DNA of 8,385 nucleotides from CAYOKT01 sp964404605. GTDB taxonomy: Bacteria > Electryoneota > Electryoneia > Electryoneales > Electryoneaceae. Both the position numbers and the translations under genes were made by a program. Under the pieces are notes generated by a model. That model did no database searches. It was not told the origin of the DNA and worked only from the letters and a program-made list of their open reading frames with translations. The stretch spans positions 1-8,385 of the forward strand of contig CAYOKT010000109.1 in assembly GCA_964404605.1 (NCBI GenBank). Reading direction: 5' to 3'. This document shows positions 1 to 6,734 of this stretch, one piece after another (positions within the stretch are counted from its first letter, which is position 1; every line of letters begins with the position of its first letter).

Positions 1-1308
1 CAAATGCTGTTCCTTCGCGTATTTCTCCAGCTCGTCGCGGAAGGTGGGGTGGGCGATGGAGATCAGCAGCTTGGCGCGTTCGCGGTAGCTCTTGCCGTGC
101 AGGTTCACCGCCCCGTACTCGGTGACCACCCAGTGGACATCGGCGCGGGTGGTGACCACCCCGGCGCCGGGTTTCAGTTGCGGCACGATGCGGCTGATGC
201 TGTCGTTCTTCGCCGTCGAGGGCAGCGCGATGATCGGCTTGCCGCCCGCTGAGCGCGCCGCCCCGCGGATGAAGTCGAGCTGCCCCCCGAACCCGCTGTA
301 GAACATCGTCCCGATGCTGTCCGCGCACACCTGCCCCGTCAGGTCCACCTCGATGGCGCTGTTGATCGCCACCATGTTCTCGTGCTGGGAGATGATGAAG
401 ATGTCGTTCACATATTCCGTCGGCCGGAACTCGAGGATCGGGTTGTTGTCGATGAACTCGTAGGTCTTCTTCGTCCCGAGGACGAACCCGGCGACGATCT
501 TCCCCCGGTGGAGGGTCTTCTTCTCGTTGTTGATCACCCCCTCGTCGACGAGGTCCACCACGCCGTCGGAGAACATCTCGCTGTGCACCCCGAGGTCGCG
601 CTTACCGCGCAGGTGGTGGAGCACGGCGTCCGGGATGATCCCGATCCCCATCTGCAGGGTCGAGCCGTCCTCGATCAGGCTGACGATATTCTCCCCGATG
701 GTCAGCGGCACCCGGTTGGTCGGATCCTCCGGGTTGAAGACGAACTGCGGCATCTCGTGGATGTCCCGCTCATCCTCGACGAAAGCGTGGATCTTGCTGA
801 CGTGGATGAAGCTGTCGCCGAGGGCGCGGGGCATCTTCGGGTTGACCTGGGCGATGACGTATTTCGCGCTCTCCGCGCCGGCCTTGTTGGTCCCGATGTC
901 CACGCCGTAGCTGCAGAAGCCGTGCTCGTCGGGCGGGCTGACCTGGATCAGCGCCACATCCAACGGCAGGGTGCCGTCGCGGAAGAGGCCCGGAACCTCG
1001 CTGAGGTGCACGCCCATCGCATCGGCGCGGCCCTCGCTGATCGCTTTTCGCGCGTTGGCCCCGATGAACAGGGCGCGATGGCGGAAGATCCCCTCGTACT
1101 TCGGGTCCATGTAGGGCGCTTCGCCGAAGGTCAGGATGTGGGTCACCTCGACATTCCGCAGCTCATCGGCGCGGCGGACCATCGCCTCGATCAGCGGGAC
1201 CGGCATGGCGCAGCCGGAGTGCACCAGCACCCGGTGCCCGCTGTCGATGACCTTCACCGCCTCGTCGGCGGTGGTGCGGCGCTCCTGGTATCGGTCGAGC
1301 CATCTCAT
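1..1308 (-). CDS. Acetyl-CoA hydrolase/CoA-transferase family protein (4-hydroxybutyrate/butyryl-CoA transferase type), 3' end missing
   Basis: The minus-strand frame starting with ATG at 1306-1308 stays open to the window edge, giving 436 residues beginning MRWLDRYQER. The family is usually about 430-440 residues, so probably only a few C-terminal residues are missing. These cytoplasmic enzymes move CoA between an acyl-CoA and a free acid such as acetate, through a glutamyl-CoA intermediate. The motif HSEMFSDGVVD matches the catalytic-glutamate region of AbfT-type enzymes and makes E244 the likely nucleophile. The later SAIEVDLTGQV stretch (around residue 320) and the GFGGQLDFIRGA loop are also typical. 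The start overlaps the stop of the upstream alanine dehydrogenase gene as ATGA. An AGGTG ribosome-binding sequence lies just before it, so translational coupling is likely. The acyl substrate cannot be read from the sequence. Confidence is high for the family and low for the exact substrate. Confidence 0.93.
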   Translation of the reverse strand, partial: MRWLDRYQERRTTADEAVKVIDSGHRVLVHSGCAMPVPLIEAMVRRADELRNVEVTHILTFGEAPYMDPKYEGIFRHRALFIGANARKAISEGRADAMGVHLSEVPGLFRDGTLPLDVALIQVSPPDEHGFCSYGVDIGTNKAGAESAKYVIAQVNPKMPRALGDSFIHVSKIHAFVEDERDIHEMPQFVFNPEDPTNRVPLTIGENIVSLIEDGSTLQMGIGIIPDAVLHHLRGKRDLGVHSEMFSDGVVDLVDEGVINNEKKTLHRGKIVAGFVLGTKKTYEFIDNNPILEFRPTEYVNDIFIISQHENMVAINSAIEVDLTGQVCADSIGTMFYSGFGGQLDFIRGAARSAGGKPIIALPSTAKNDSISRIVPQLKPGAGVVTTRADVHWVVTEYGAVNLHGKSYRERAKLLISIAHPTFRDELEKYAKEQHL

Positions 1309-2423
1309 CGCAGCACCTCGCTTGCGGGCGCCCATTCCACACCGAAGGCGTGGCCCAGTGACGCACGTGTGGCCTTGCCCTCGAACAGGTTCAGTCCGCT
1401 GGCGAGGTAGGGGTGTTGCCGCAGCGCCTCCAGCGGACCACGCCGCACGATCTCCTGGGCCAGCGGGAGCACCTGGTGCATGAACGCGCGGGTGGCGGTG
1501 CGGGGGACCGAGGAGGGCATGTTCGGCACGGCGTAGTGGATGACTCCCTCCTCGATGAAAGTCGGGTTCGAGAGGGTGGTGGGGCGGCTGGTCTCCACGG
1601 TGCCGCCCTGGTCGATGGCGACATCGACGATCACGCTGTGCGGGCGCATGGAGCGCACCAGCTCGCGGGGGATGAGGTGCGGGGTCGGGTAGTCCTCGAT
1701 CAGCACCGCGCCGATGAGGACATCCACGAACTTGCACATCTTCTCGAGGTTCTGCTGGTTGATGATCGCGGTCTGCAACCGTCGCCCGAAGGTGCGGATC
1801 GCCTCGCGCAGGGGTGCGACACGCTGGTCGACGAGGATGACATGCGCCCCCATGTTGAGCGCGGTCTCCGCGGCGGTGGTGCCGACCACCCCGGCGCCGA
1901 CGATCCCCACGCTGGCCGGGGGAACCCCCGGGGCGCCGCCGAGGAGGATGCCGCGCCCGCCGGGGAACGCGCCGAGAAGGCGCGCCGCCTCGTACACCGC
2001 GAGGGTGCCCGCGATCTCGCTCATCGCCCGGCGGACCGGGTGCCCGCCCCCTTGGTACTCGACGTTCTCGAGACCGATGGCCGTGATGCGCCGTTCTGTC
2101 AACCCGGTGAAGACTTCGTGACGCGCGAGGGGGAGCTGCAGGTAACTGAGGAGGACCTGGTCCTCCCGCATCATCTCCACCTCCTTCTCGGTCGGCGGGA
2201 GCACCTTGACCACGAGGTCCGCGCGCCCGATGGCCTCCTCTTCGCTGAAGACCGGGGTGGCTCCGGCCGCCTCGTACTCGGCGGGAGGCCAGTGGGCGGC
2301 GATGCCGGCATCATGCTCGATGTAGACCGATGCGCCCATCTCCACCAGCGCTCGAACCCCCGCGGGGCCCATCGCCACGCGCCGCTCATCGACGAATCGT
2401 TCGCGCGGGATGCCAATGTTCAT
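1305..2423 (-). CDS. ald: Alanine dehydrogenase family protein with Gln at the catalytic His position
   Basis: This 372-residue protein is collinear with bacterial alanine dehydrogenases, which reversibly deaminate L-alanine to pyruvate with NAD. It starts MNIGIPRER. The substrate-binding Arg is R15 and the Lys is K73. The Rossmann motif GAGVVG spans residues 175-180. The segment VDVAIDQGG carries the catalytic Asp at D270, and HYAVPNMPSSVPRTAT is conserved. The catalytic His (H96 in the M. tuberculosis enzyme) is replaced by Gln in YLQLP. I recall the same QLP signature from Bacteroidetes-type homologues, so this may be a distinct subgroup whose reaction is not certain. An in-frame ATG seven codons upstream (2442-2444) is possible, but the strong purine-rich site before 2423 and the family N-terminus favour the start given. 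It is the first gene of a two-gene operon with the CoA-transferase gene, whose start it overlaps. Confidence 0.88.
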   Translation of the reverse strand: MNIGIPRERFVDERRVAMGPAGVRALVEMGASVYIEHDAGIAAHWPPAEYEAAGATPVFSEEEAIGRADLVVKVLPPTEKEVEMMREDQVLLSYLQLPLARHEVFTGLTERRITAIGLENVEYQGGGHPVRRAMSEIAGTLAVYEAARLLGAFPGGRGILLGGAPGVPPASVGIVGAGVVGTTAAETALNMGAHVILVDQRVAPLREAIRTFGRRLQTAIINQQNLEKMCKFVDVLIGAVLIEDYPTPHLIPRELVRSMRPHSVIVDVAIDQGGTVETSRPTTLSNPTFIEEGVIHYAVPNMPSSVPRTATRAFMHQVLPLAQEIVRRGPLEALRQHPYLASGLNLFEGKATRASLGHAFGVEWAPASEVLR

Positions 2424-2430
2424 CGCCCTA

Positions 2431-2439
2431 CCCCCTTCC
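2431..2439 (-). promoter_or_regulatory. Ribosome binding site deciding the alanine dehydrogenase start
   Basis: On the minus strand GGAAGGGGG lies seven bases before the ATG at 2421-2423. The alternative upstream ATG at 2442-2444 would sit in front of this site and has no comparable purine tract, so the downstream start is preferred. Confidence 0.6.
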
Positions 2440-2486
2440 ACCACGGTTTGGTTGATGGTTTCTCTTTACACGACAGCGATTTGCGA

Positions 2487-2516
2487 AGTATACGACCCAT
2501 GCAACCGACGGCACAA
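2487..2516 (-). promoter_or_regulatory. Putative sigma-70-type promoter for the ald/CoA-transferase operon
   Basis: Read on the minus strand, TATACT (2492-2487, five of six consensus positions) is preceded at an 18-base spacing by TTGTGC (2516-2511, a weak -35 with TTG conserved). Transcription would start near 2480, leaving a leader of roughly 57 bases before the start codon. The -10 is good, the -35 is weak, and no operator repeat is obvious. Confidence 0.45.
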
Positions 2517-2569
2517 TCACAAGTGCTCCCTCTCGCATGAATCGCGGCGGGAAGGGTTCTCTCCCGCAC

Positions 2570-2598
2570 TTGACCCCTGCTTTCCGTGCGCCCATATT
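2570..2598 (+). promoter_or_regulatory. Putative sigma-70-type promoter for the SPOR lipoprotein / redox block
   Basis: TTGACC at 2570-2575 is followed after exactly 17 bases by CATATT at 2593-2598 (four of six -10 positions). The predicted start near 2605 gives a leader of about 117 bases that contains the hairpin at 2615-2632. Geometry and the -35 are good and the -10 is moderate. Confidence 0.5.
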
Positions 2599-2707
2599 GC
2601 CCGCCGTTGAGCGGCCGGGGAGGCTCCCCCGGAGTGCACGGTGACAGGTAGACGGGAACCTTGCGCCGGGGGAGGGGTAAGACGAAAGCCTCGTGTTTCC
2701 GCGGGGC

Positions 2708-2714
2708 GGAAGGG
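2708..2714 (+). promoter_or_regulatory. Ribosome binding site deciding the SPOR lipoprotein start
   Basis: GGAAGGG ends seven bases before the ATG at 2722. The other nearby in-frame ATG, at 2716, is only one base from it, which is too close for normal initiation, so 2722 is chosen. Confidence 0.6.
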
Positions 2715-2721
2715 CATGGCG

Positions 2722-3675
2722 ATGCGCAGAGTGTGGAGTCTTTCACTCATCGCCCTTGTGCTGGGGCTGGTGGTCGGCTGCGCCGGTCGCCGGGCGCTGC
2801 GGGAGAGCGAGACTGTACCGCCGCCGGAAGCCGCCGTGGACACGGCCATAACCGCGGCGCCCGAGAGCACCGCCGCCGCCGCGGAGAGCGCCCCGGTGGA
2901 GGTGTTCGGCGGCGAGGAGGCCGAACCGGCGAGCGAGATCGAGCTTCCCGAGGAGGCTCTCCCGGAGTCCGCCGAAAGCACGCCCCTGGTCACCCTCGGC
3001 GGCCCGGAGGGAGCCGCCGTGGCGGGCACGCCCTGGGTTCCGTCGCCGGGACCGCTGCCGAGGGGCGCAGAACCGGTCGCGCTGACACCGGGCTGGCGGG
3101 TGCAGGTCGCCTCCCATTCCAGCCGGCAGACCGCCGAGACGGCCGCCGAGAAGATGCGCGGGCAGGGGCACGAACCGGTTCGCATCCACTGGGTCGAGGG
3201 CGCTTACAAGGTGCAGGTGGGCGACTTTCTCGAGCGGCGCGAGGCGGAGGAGCTGCGCGACCGCTTGAGAGCCTCCGGCTTCGAGGACGCCTTCATCGTC
3301 GGGGCGAATGTACCGGACACCACCGCCGCGCCGGCTCCCGCGCCGGCGCCCGCCGGGGTGCCTTTCTCGGACTATGCCGAGGGTGGGGAGATCCAGCCGG
3401 AGAGCGAATCGGTCCTCGTGGACGGCTGGCGGGTGCAGGTGATGAGCCTCGCGGACCGGGGCGCTGCGGAGCGCGGGGCGGAGAGGGTGAAGAAGGCGCT
3501 GGACCTGCCGGTGTATGTCGAGGAGGTCGGCGGCGCCTTCAAGGTGCGGGTCGGGGATTTTCCGACGAAGGGCGAAGCGGACGCCGCCCGCAAACGAGTG
3601 GTCGAGGCGGGTTTCCCGGGGGCGTTCCCGGTGAAAACGCGCATCCGGGTGTTGCGGGAAACCGGCGGGCGTTAG
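2722..3675 (+). CDS. Outer-envelope lipoprotein with two SPOR domains
   Basis: The 317-residue product begins MRRVWSLSLIALVLGLVVGC. This is a short basic and hydrophobic signal ending in the lipobox L-V-V-G-C, so Cys20 would be lipidated. Ala at +2 argues against an inner-membrane retention signal. Residues 25-120 form an acidic Ala/Pro/Glu-rich linker, probably disordered. Two similar domains follow, at about 124-194 and 235-310. Both open with GWRVQV and contain a YKVQVGDF or FKVRVGDF core, the hallmark of SPOR domains, which bind denuded peptidoglycan glycans at division septa in characterised family members. Cys20 is the only cysteine, so the protein is not itself a thiol-relay component although dsbD follows 49 bases downstream. 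It resembles RlpA/DedD-type SPOR proteins only in the SPOR part, with no double-psi barrel or amidase domain. The exact role is unknown. Confidence 0.88.
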   Translation: MRRVWSLSLIALVLGLVVGCAGRRALRESETVPPPEAAVDTAITAAPESTAAAAESAPVEVFGGEEAEPASEIELPEEALPESAESTPLVTLGGPEGAAVAGTPWVPSPGPLPRGAEPVALTPGWRVQVASHSSRQTAETAAEKMRGQGHEPVRIHWVEGAYKVQVGDFLERREAEELRDRLRASGFEDAFIVGANVPDTTAAPAPAPAPAGVPFSDYAEGGEIQPESESVLVDGWRVQVMSLADRGAAERGAERVKKALDLPVYVEEVGGAFKVRVGDFPTKGEADAARKRVVEAGFPGAFPVKTRIRVLRETGGR

Positions 3676-3724
3676 GGACTGTCCACAGTACGGTGTGCAT
3701 CGGTAAACCCACTACGGCGGGATC

Positions 3725-5572
3725 ATGAAATCGAGAGTTGGACGCCTGGCTCCCTTCGTCGCAGTCTTTCTGCTGATCGGTTTCACGTTTGCCGCCACGG
3801 CACAGGAGGTCACCGAACCTCCCCTGCCCGTGGAGGTGCTGCTCTCGGCCTCCGGGGTGCCCGCGGGTGGGGAAATCACTCTCGCGGCGGTCTTCGACGT
3901 TCCCGAGAACCACCACATCACGGACATCTCGTACGGACTCTTCTTCGTCGAGGGGCGTTGGCCCGAAGGGGTCACCGTCACCGACACACTGTGGCCGAAA
4001 GGCGATTCGCTGAACGGCGAGGAGGTGTTCCGCGGCGCGGCGGTGATCCGGCAGACGATCCGCGTGGACAAGAGCGTCGCGCCCGGCGAATACAAGGTGC
4101 CGTACAGTTACAGCTACCAGATCTGCCGCGACCTCACGCCGGAGATCTGCTTCCTGCCCAACGGCGGCGAGGGGGTTCTCACCCTGAATGTCCTGCCGGC
4201 CGGGAGCACCCCGATCCCCTCCTCCCACTGGGCGTTCCAGGGGGCGGGCGCGGGAGCGGAAGCCGCCGCGGCCGCGACGGTTGGCGGAACGCAACTCGAG
4301 GACCGGCTGTCCGCCGCCCTCCAGCGTGGCAGCCTGGCCGCCTTTCTTTTCGTCTTCCTCGCGGGGATCCTGGTCAGCTTCACCCCGTGCGTCTACCCGA
4401 TGATTCCGATCATCATCGGCTTCGTCGGCTCGAGCGCCGGGGCCAACCGGGCGAAGGGGTTCATGCTCTCCCTTTTCTTCGTCCTCGGGCTGGCGCTGAC
4501 CTACGCGACCCTCGGGGTCATCGCCGGGGCCACGGGCGCCCTCTTCGGCAGCTTCCTGCAGAACACCGTCGTTCTCATCGTGATCATCGTCGTCTTCGTC
4601 GCCCTCGGGATCAGTATGCTGGGGGCGTTCGACATCACCTTCCCCGCCTCGGTGCAGGGAAAGCTGATGCAGGGCGCGCGGGGCGGACTCATCGGCGCGG
4701 TGTTCATGGGCGGGGTGACGGGGGTCATCGCGGCGCCCTGTGCCGGGCCGCCGCTGCTGGTCCTCCTCGGGTGGATCGGGAACACGGGGAACCTCGTCCT
4801 CGGTTTCTTCCTGATGGCGACCTTCGCCCTCGGCATCGGGGTTCTGTTTCTCGTCATCGGCACCTTCGCCGGGGCGATGACCGCCCTGCCCCAGGCCGGG
4901 CCGTGGATGGACAAGATCAAGAAGGGGCTCGGCGTCGTCATCTTCGCCGTCGCCCTCTACTACTTCAGCCTGCTGGTGAGCAAGGGGGTCTTCCTGACGG
5001 TGCTCGGGGGCTTCCTGCTGCTGGTCGGCCTGTTCCTCGGCGCCCTGGCCCGCTGGGAGGAGTTGAGCACCGCGGGGCGGTACGGCAAGGGGTTCGGCAT
5101 CCTGCTCCTGCTGGCGGGGGCCTTCTATTTCCTCCTCGGCTTCGCGGAATTGAACCACCTCGCCCTGCCGTCGCCGGGCGCCGGGATGGTTCGCGAAGGG
5201 GGCGCGCAGGCCGCGGAGGACGAGGTGGCCTGGCGGGTGAACGACTATGACGCGGTCATGGCGGAAGCCGCCGCCGCCGGCAAGCCGGTGCTCATCGACT
5301 TCTATGCCGACTGGTGCGCGGTCTGTGTGGAGTTGGATCACAAGGTGTGGAACCAGCCCGAGGTGATTCGCGCCTCGCGGGCCTACATCCCGTTGAAATT
5401 GGACTTCACCCGCTCCACGCCGGAGCTGGAGGCGCTGCGGAAACGGTACGGGGTCGGGGGACTGCCGAGTGTCATCATCCTCGGCCCGGACGGGGTCGAG
5501 CGCGACCGGTTCTCCTCCTTCCGCGAGCCGCAGGATGTCGCGGCGTGGCTGCGCGAGAACGCAGGATCCTGA
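3725..5572 (+). CDS. dsbD: Thiol:disulfide interchange protein DsbD
   Basis: DsbD carries electrons from cytoplasmic thioredoxin across the inner membrane to periplasmic thiol proteins. This 615-residue protein has all three modules. A signal peptide ends near residue 26. The periplasmic N-terminal domain has cysteines C134 and C142 (a seven-residue spacing, against five in E. coli). The roughly eight-helix membrane domain at about 200-478 has the paired cysteines C222 in TPCVYP and C339 in APCAGPP. The C-terminal thioredoxin-like domain has WCAVC with C531 and C534, and a cis-proline in GGLPS. The six cysteines of the relay are therefore intact. An Ala/Gly-rich linker at about 172-190 joins the first two modules. 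The start has a modest GGCGGG site. The gene sits upstream of an unknown secreted protein, a thioredoxin and a TlpA-like protein, which fits a reducing pathway such as cytochrome c maturation or disulfide repair. Confidence 0.96.
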   Translation: MKSRVGRLAPFVAVFLLIGFTFAATAQEVTEPPLPVEVLLSASGVPAGGEITLAAVFDVPENHHITDISYGLFFVEGRWPEGVTVTDTLWPKGDSLNGEEVFRGAAVIRQTIRVDKSVAPGEYKVPYSYSYQICRDLTPEICFLPNGGEGVLTLNVLPAGSTPIPSSHWAFQGAGAGAEAAAAATVGGTQLEDRLSAALQRGSLAAFLFVFLAGILVSFTPCVYPMIPIIIGFVGSSAGANRAKGFMLSLFFVLGLALTYATLGVIAGATGALFGSFLQNTVVLIVIIVVFVALGISMLGAFDITFPASVQGKLMQGARGGLIGAVFMGGVTGVIAAPCAGPPLLVLLGWIGNTGNLVLGFFLMATFALGIGVLFLVIGTFAGAMTALPQAGPWMDKIKKGLGVVIFAVALYYFSLLVSKGVFLTVLGGFLLLVGLFLGALARWEELSTAGRYGKGFGILLLLAGAFYFLLGFAELNHLALPSPGAGMVREGGAQAAEDEVAWRVNDYDAVMAEAAAAGKPVLIDFYADWCAVCVELDHKVWNQPEVIRASRAYIPLKLDFTRSTPELEALRKRYGVGGLPSVIILGPDGVERDRFSSFREPQDVAAWLRENAGS

Positions 5573-5659
5573 CGGCCCGGTGACCGGCGCCCGTCCGCGG
5601 GAGGGCCGGGTCGCCGGGGATGATACCTTATTAAAGTGGGGAATCACGGGGGAAAGAGG

Positions 5660-6253
5660 ATGAGAATTTCGAGATTGGTTATCTGTCGGCGTTTCGTACC
5701 GGCGCTGCTTCTCGTTCTGGGGGTCGCCGCCGCAGCCTGGGCTCAGCCGGCGAAGCTGGACATCCGGCTTTCGACCCTCGAGAAGATCACACCCATGCAG
5801 GCGTCGTTCGTCACCGGCTGCGAGTTCGCCTCGAGCGACCTGGATCCGCGGACCTTCTGCCCGCCGGACACCCTCGCCGCCCTGTTGGAGGCCTGGAGCC
5901 GGGAGAACCCCGGGGCGATCGGAAAGATCGAACTCGGACCGCCGGAGGGCGAGTACCGGGTGCTCGGGATCGTGGAGGTTTCGGTGCGGCTGAAGACACG
6001 CGAAAAGGCGGAGATGCCGGTCGCCGAGCTCGCCCCGAACGGCGTGGCGATGAGCGTTCCCAACAGCTACAACTGGAACACCGACATCGATCGCTTTGTC
6101 CGGGCGGCGCAGAAGCTGAAGGCGCAGGGGGTCATCGAGGTGGTCTGCGGAAAGAGCCTCGACGTCTCCCCGGTGCTCGCCCCGGGCGAGATGCCGAAGG
6201 CTTCGAAGGACTGGAAGCTGTACGGCCTGGCGGTGGGCCGGCCCGGCGAGTGA
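5660..6253 (+). CDS. Secreted protein of unknown function with three cysteines, in the thiol-redox block
   Basis: I do not recognise this family. The 197-residue product starts MRISRLVICRRFVPALLLVL, a typical Sec signal peptide, with likely cleavage after AAAWA near residue 28. The mature part of about 169 residues has three cysteines (C54, C67, C163) and no CXXC motif. Conspicuous stretches are VTGCEFASSDLD, FCPPDTL and NSYNWNTDIDRF. The predicted pattern looks mixed alpha/beta without transmembrane segments. The ATG at 5660 follows a purine-rich run (GGGGGAAAGAGG) and gives a canonical signal peptide. A GTG at 5636 in the same frame would add eight residues and is less likely. It lies between dsbD (87 bases upstream) and trxA (154 bases downstream) on the same strand. 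A role as a client or partner of the DsbD pathway is inference from position and cysteines only. Confidence 0.82.
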   Translation: MRISRLVICRRFVPALLLVLGVAAAAWAQPAKLDIRLSTLEKITPMQASFVTGCEFASSDLDPRTFCPPDTLAALLEAWSRENPGAIGKIELGPPEGEYRVLGIVEVSVRLKTREKAEMPVAELAPNGVAMSVPNSYNWNTDIDRFVRAAQKLKAQGVIEVVCGKSLDVSPVLAPGEMPKASKDWKLYGLAVGRPGE

Positions 6254-6407
6254 ACCGGCCGGTCCACCTTCGTTCTCCCCGGTGGGGCTCGCCGGTGGGA
6301 ACGGAGCGGCGGGCCATGCGTAACAGTCAAGTGTTCACGGAAGAGGTGCGGCGGAGCGGTTCGGGAGGCCGCGGTCGCGGTGATCACACGGGAGGAACGA
6401 GGCAACG

Positions 6408-6731
6408 ATGGAAAAGGTACACAACGGCAACTTTGACGAGGAAGTACTGAACGCCGAGGGCCTCGTGGTGGTGGATTTCGGCGCCACGTGGTGCGGGCCG
6501 TGCAAGAAGCTGGACCCGATCCTCGAGGAGATGTGCGGGGAGTACGAGGGCCGGGTGAAGATACGCAAGGTGGATGTCGGCGAGGCGCCGCAGATCGCGC
6601 AGCGGTACCGGGTGTTGTCCGTGCCGCAGGTGCTCTTCTTCCGCGGGGGGCGGGTGGTGGAGCAGGTGACCGGGCTGGTGGCGAAGCCGAAGCTGGCGGA
6701 GAAGTTCGATCAGCACCTCGAAAGGACGTAA
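6408..6731 (+). CDS. trxA: Thioredoxin
   Basis: This 107-residue protein has no signal peptide, so it should act in the cytoplasm as a general disulfide reductant kept reduced by thioredoxin reductase. It has the classical active site WCGPC at residues 28-32, the buried Asp at D23 in VVVDF, and the cis-proline P73 in SVPQ. Length and motif spacing match bacterial thioredoxin 1. An extra cysteine, C43, follows the active-site helix. Purine-rich sequence (GGAGG at 6391-6395 and GAGG at 6399-6402) precedes the ATG. The gene for a TlpA-like protein follows after only three bases, so the two are surely cotranscribed. Thioredoxin is the known electron donor of DsbD, which fits the position 835 bases downstream of dsbD. 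Confidence 0.96.
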   Translation: MEKVHNGNFDEEVLNAEGLVVVDFGATWCGPCKKLDPILEEMCGEYEGRVKIRKVDVGEAPQIAQRYRVLSVPQVLFFRGGRVVEQVTGLVAKPKLAEKFDQHLERT

Positions 6732-6734
6732 GGC

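Larger units (their letters stand above)
2424..2721. other. Divergent intergenic region between ald and the SPOR lipoprotein gene
   Basis: This roughly 300-base gap separates two divergent transcription units. It holds one candidate promoter per strand and a GC-rich hairpin at 2615-2632 (CCGGGG, six-base loop, CCCCGG) within the predicted leader of the plus-strand gene. An upstream in-frame GTG at 2641 would extend the lipoprotein, but it would place the lipobox abnormally far from the N-terminus. I see no convincing small gene here. Confidence 0.6.

Noticed and set aside
382..2540. Long plus-strand open frames (342 and 375 codons) opposite the CoA-transferase and alanine dehydrogenase genes
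   Set aside because: Both are antisense to genes with clear family motifs on the minus strand, and their translations are rich in Asp, His, Val and Arg without recognisable structure.
3678..3689. ACTGTCCACAGT inverted repeat between the SPOR gene and dsbD as a terminator or operator
   Set aside because: It has only five pairs with a two-base gap and no T tract, and no adjacent promoter. This is within chance expectation.
3958..5250. A 430-codon plus-strand frame inside dsbD
   Set aside because: The translation is an Arg/Gly/Pro-rich out-of-frame reading of dsbD with no domain or plausible start.
3539..5647. A 702-codon open frame on the minus strand opposite dsbD
   Set aside because: Its product is a low-complexity Arg/Asp/Glu/Gly/His-rich string with no domain. 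It is the antisense shadow of a GC-rich gene whose plus-strand product is an unmistakable DsbD.
6254..6407. Separate promoter or terminator in the 154-base gap before trxA
   Set aside because: There is a short CCCC/GGGG hairpin and a GTGATCAC palindrome, but no T tract and no credible -35/-10 pair.
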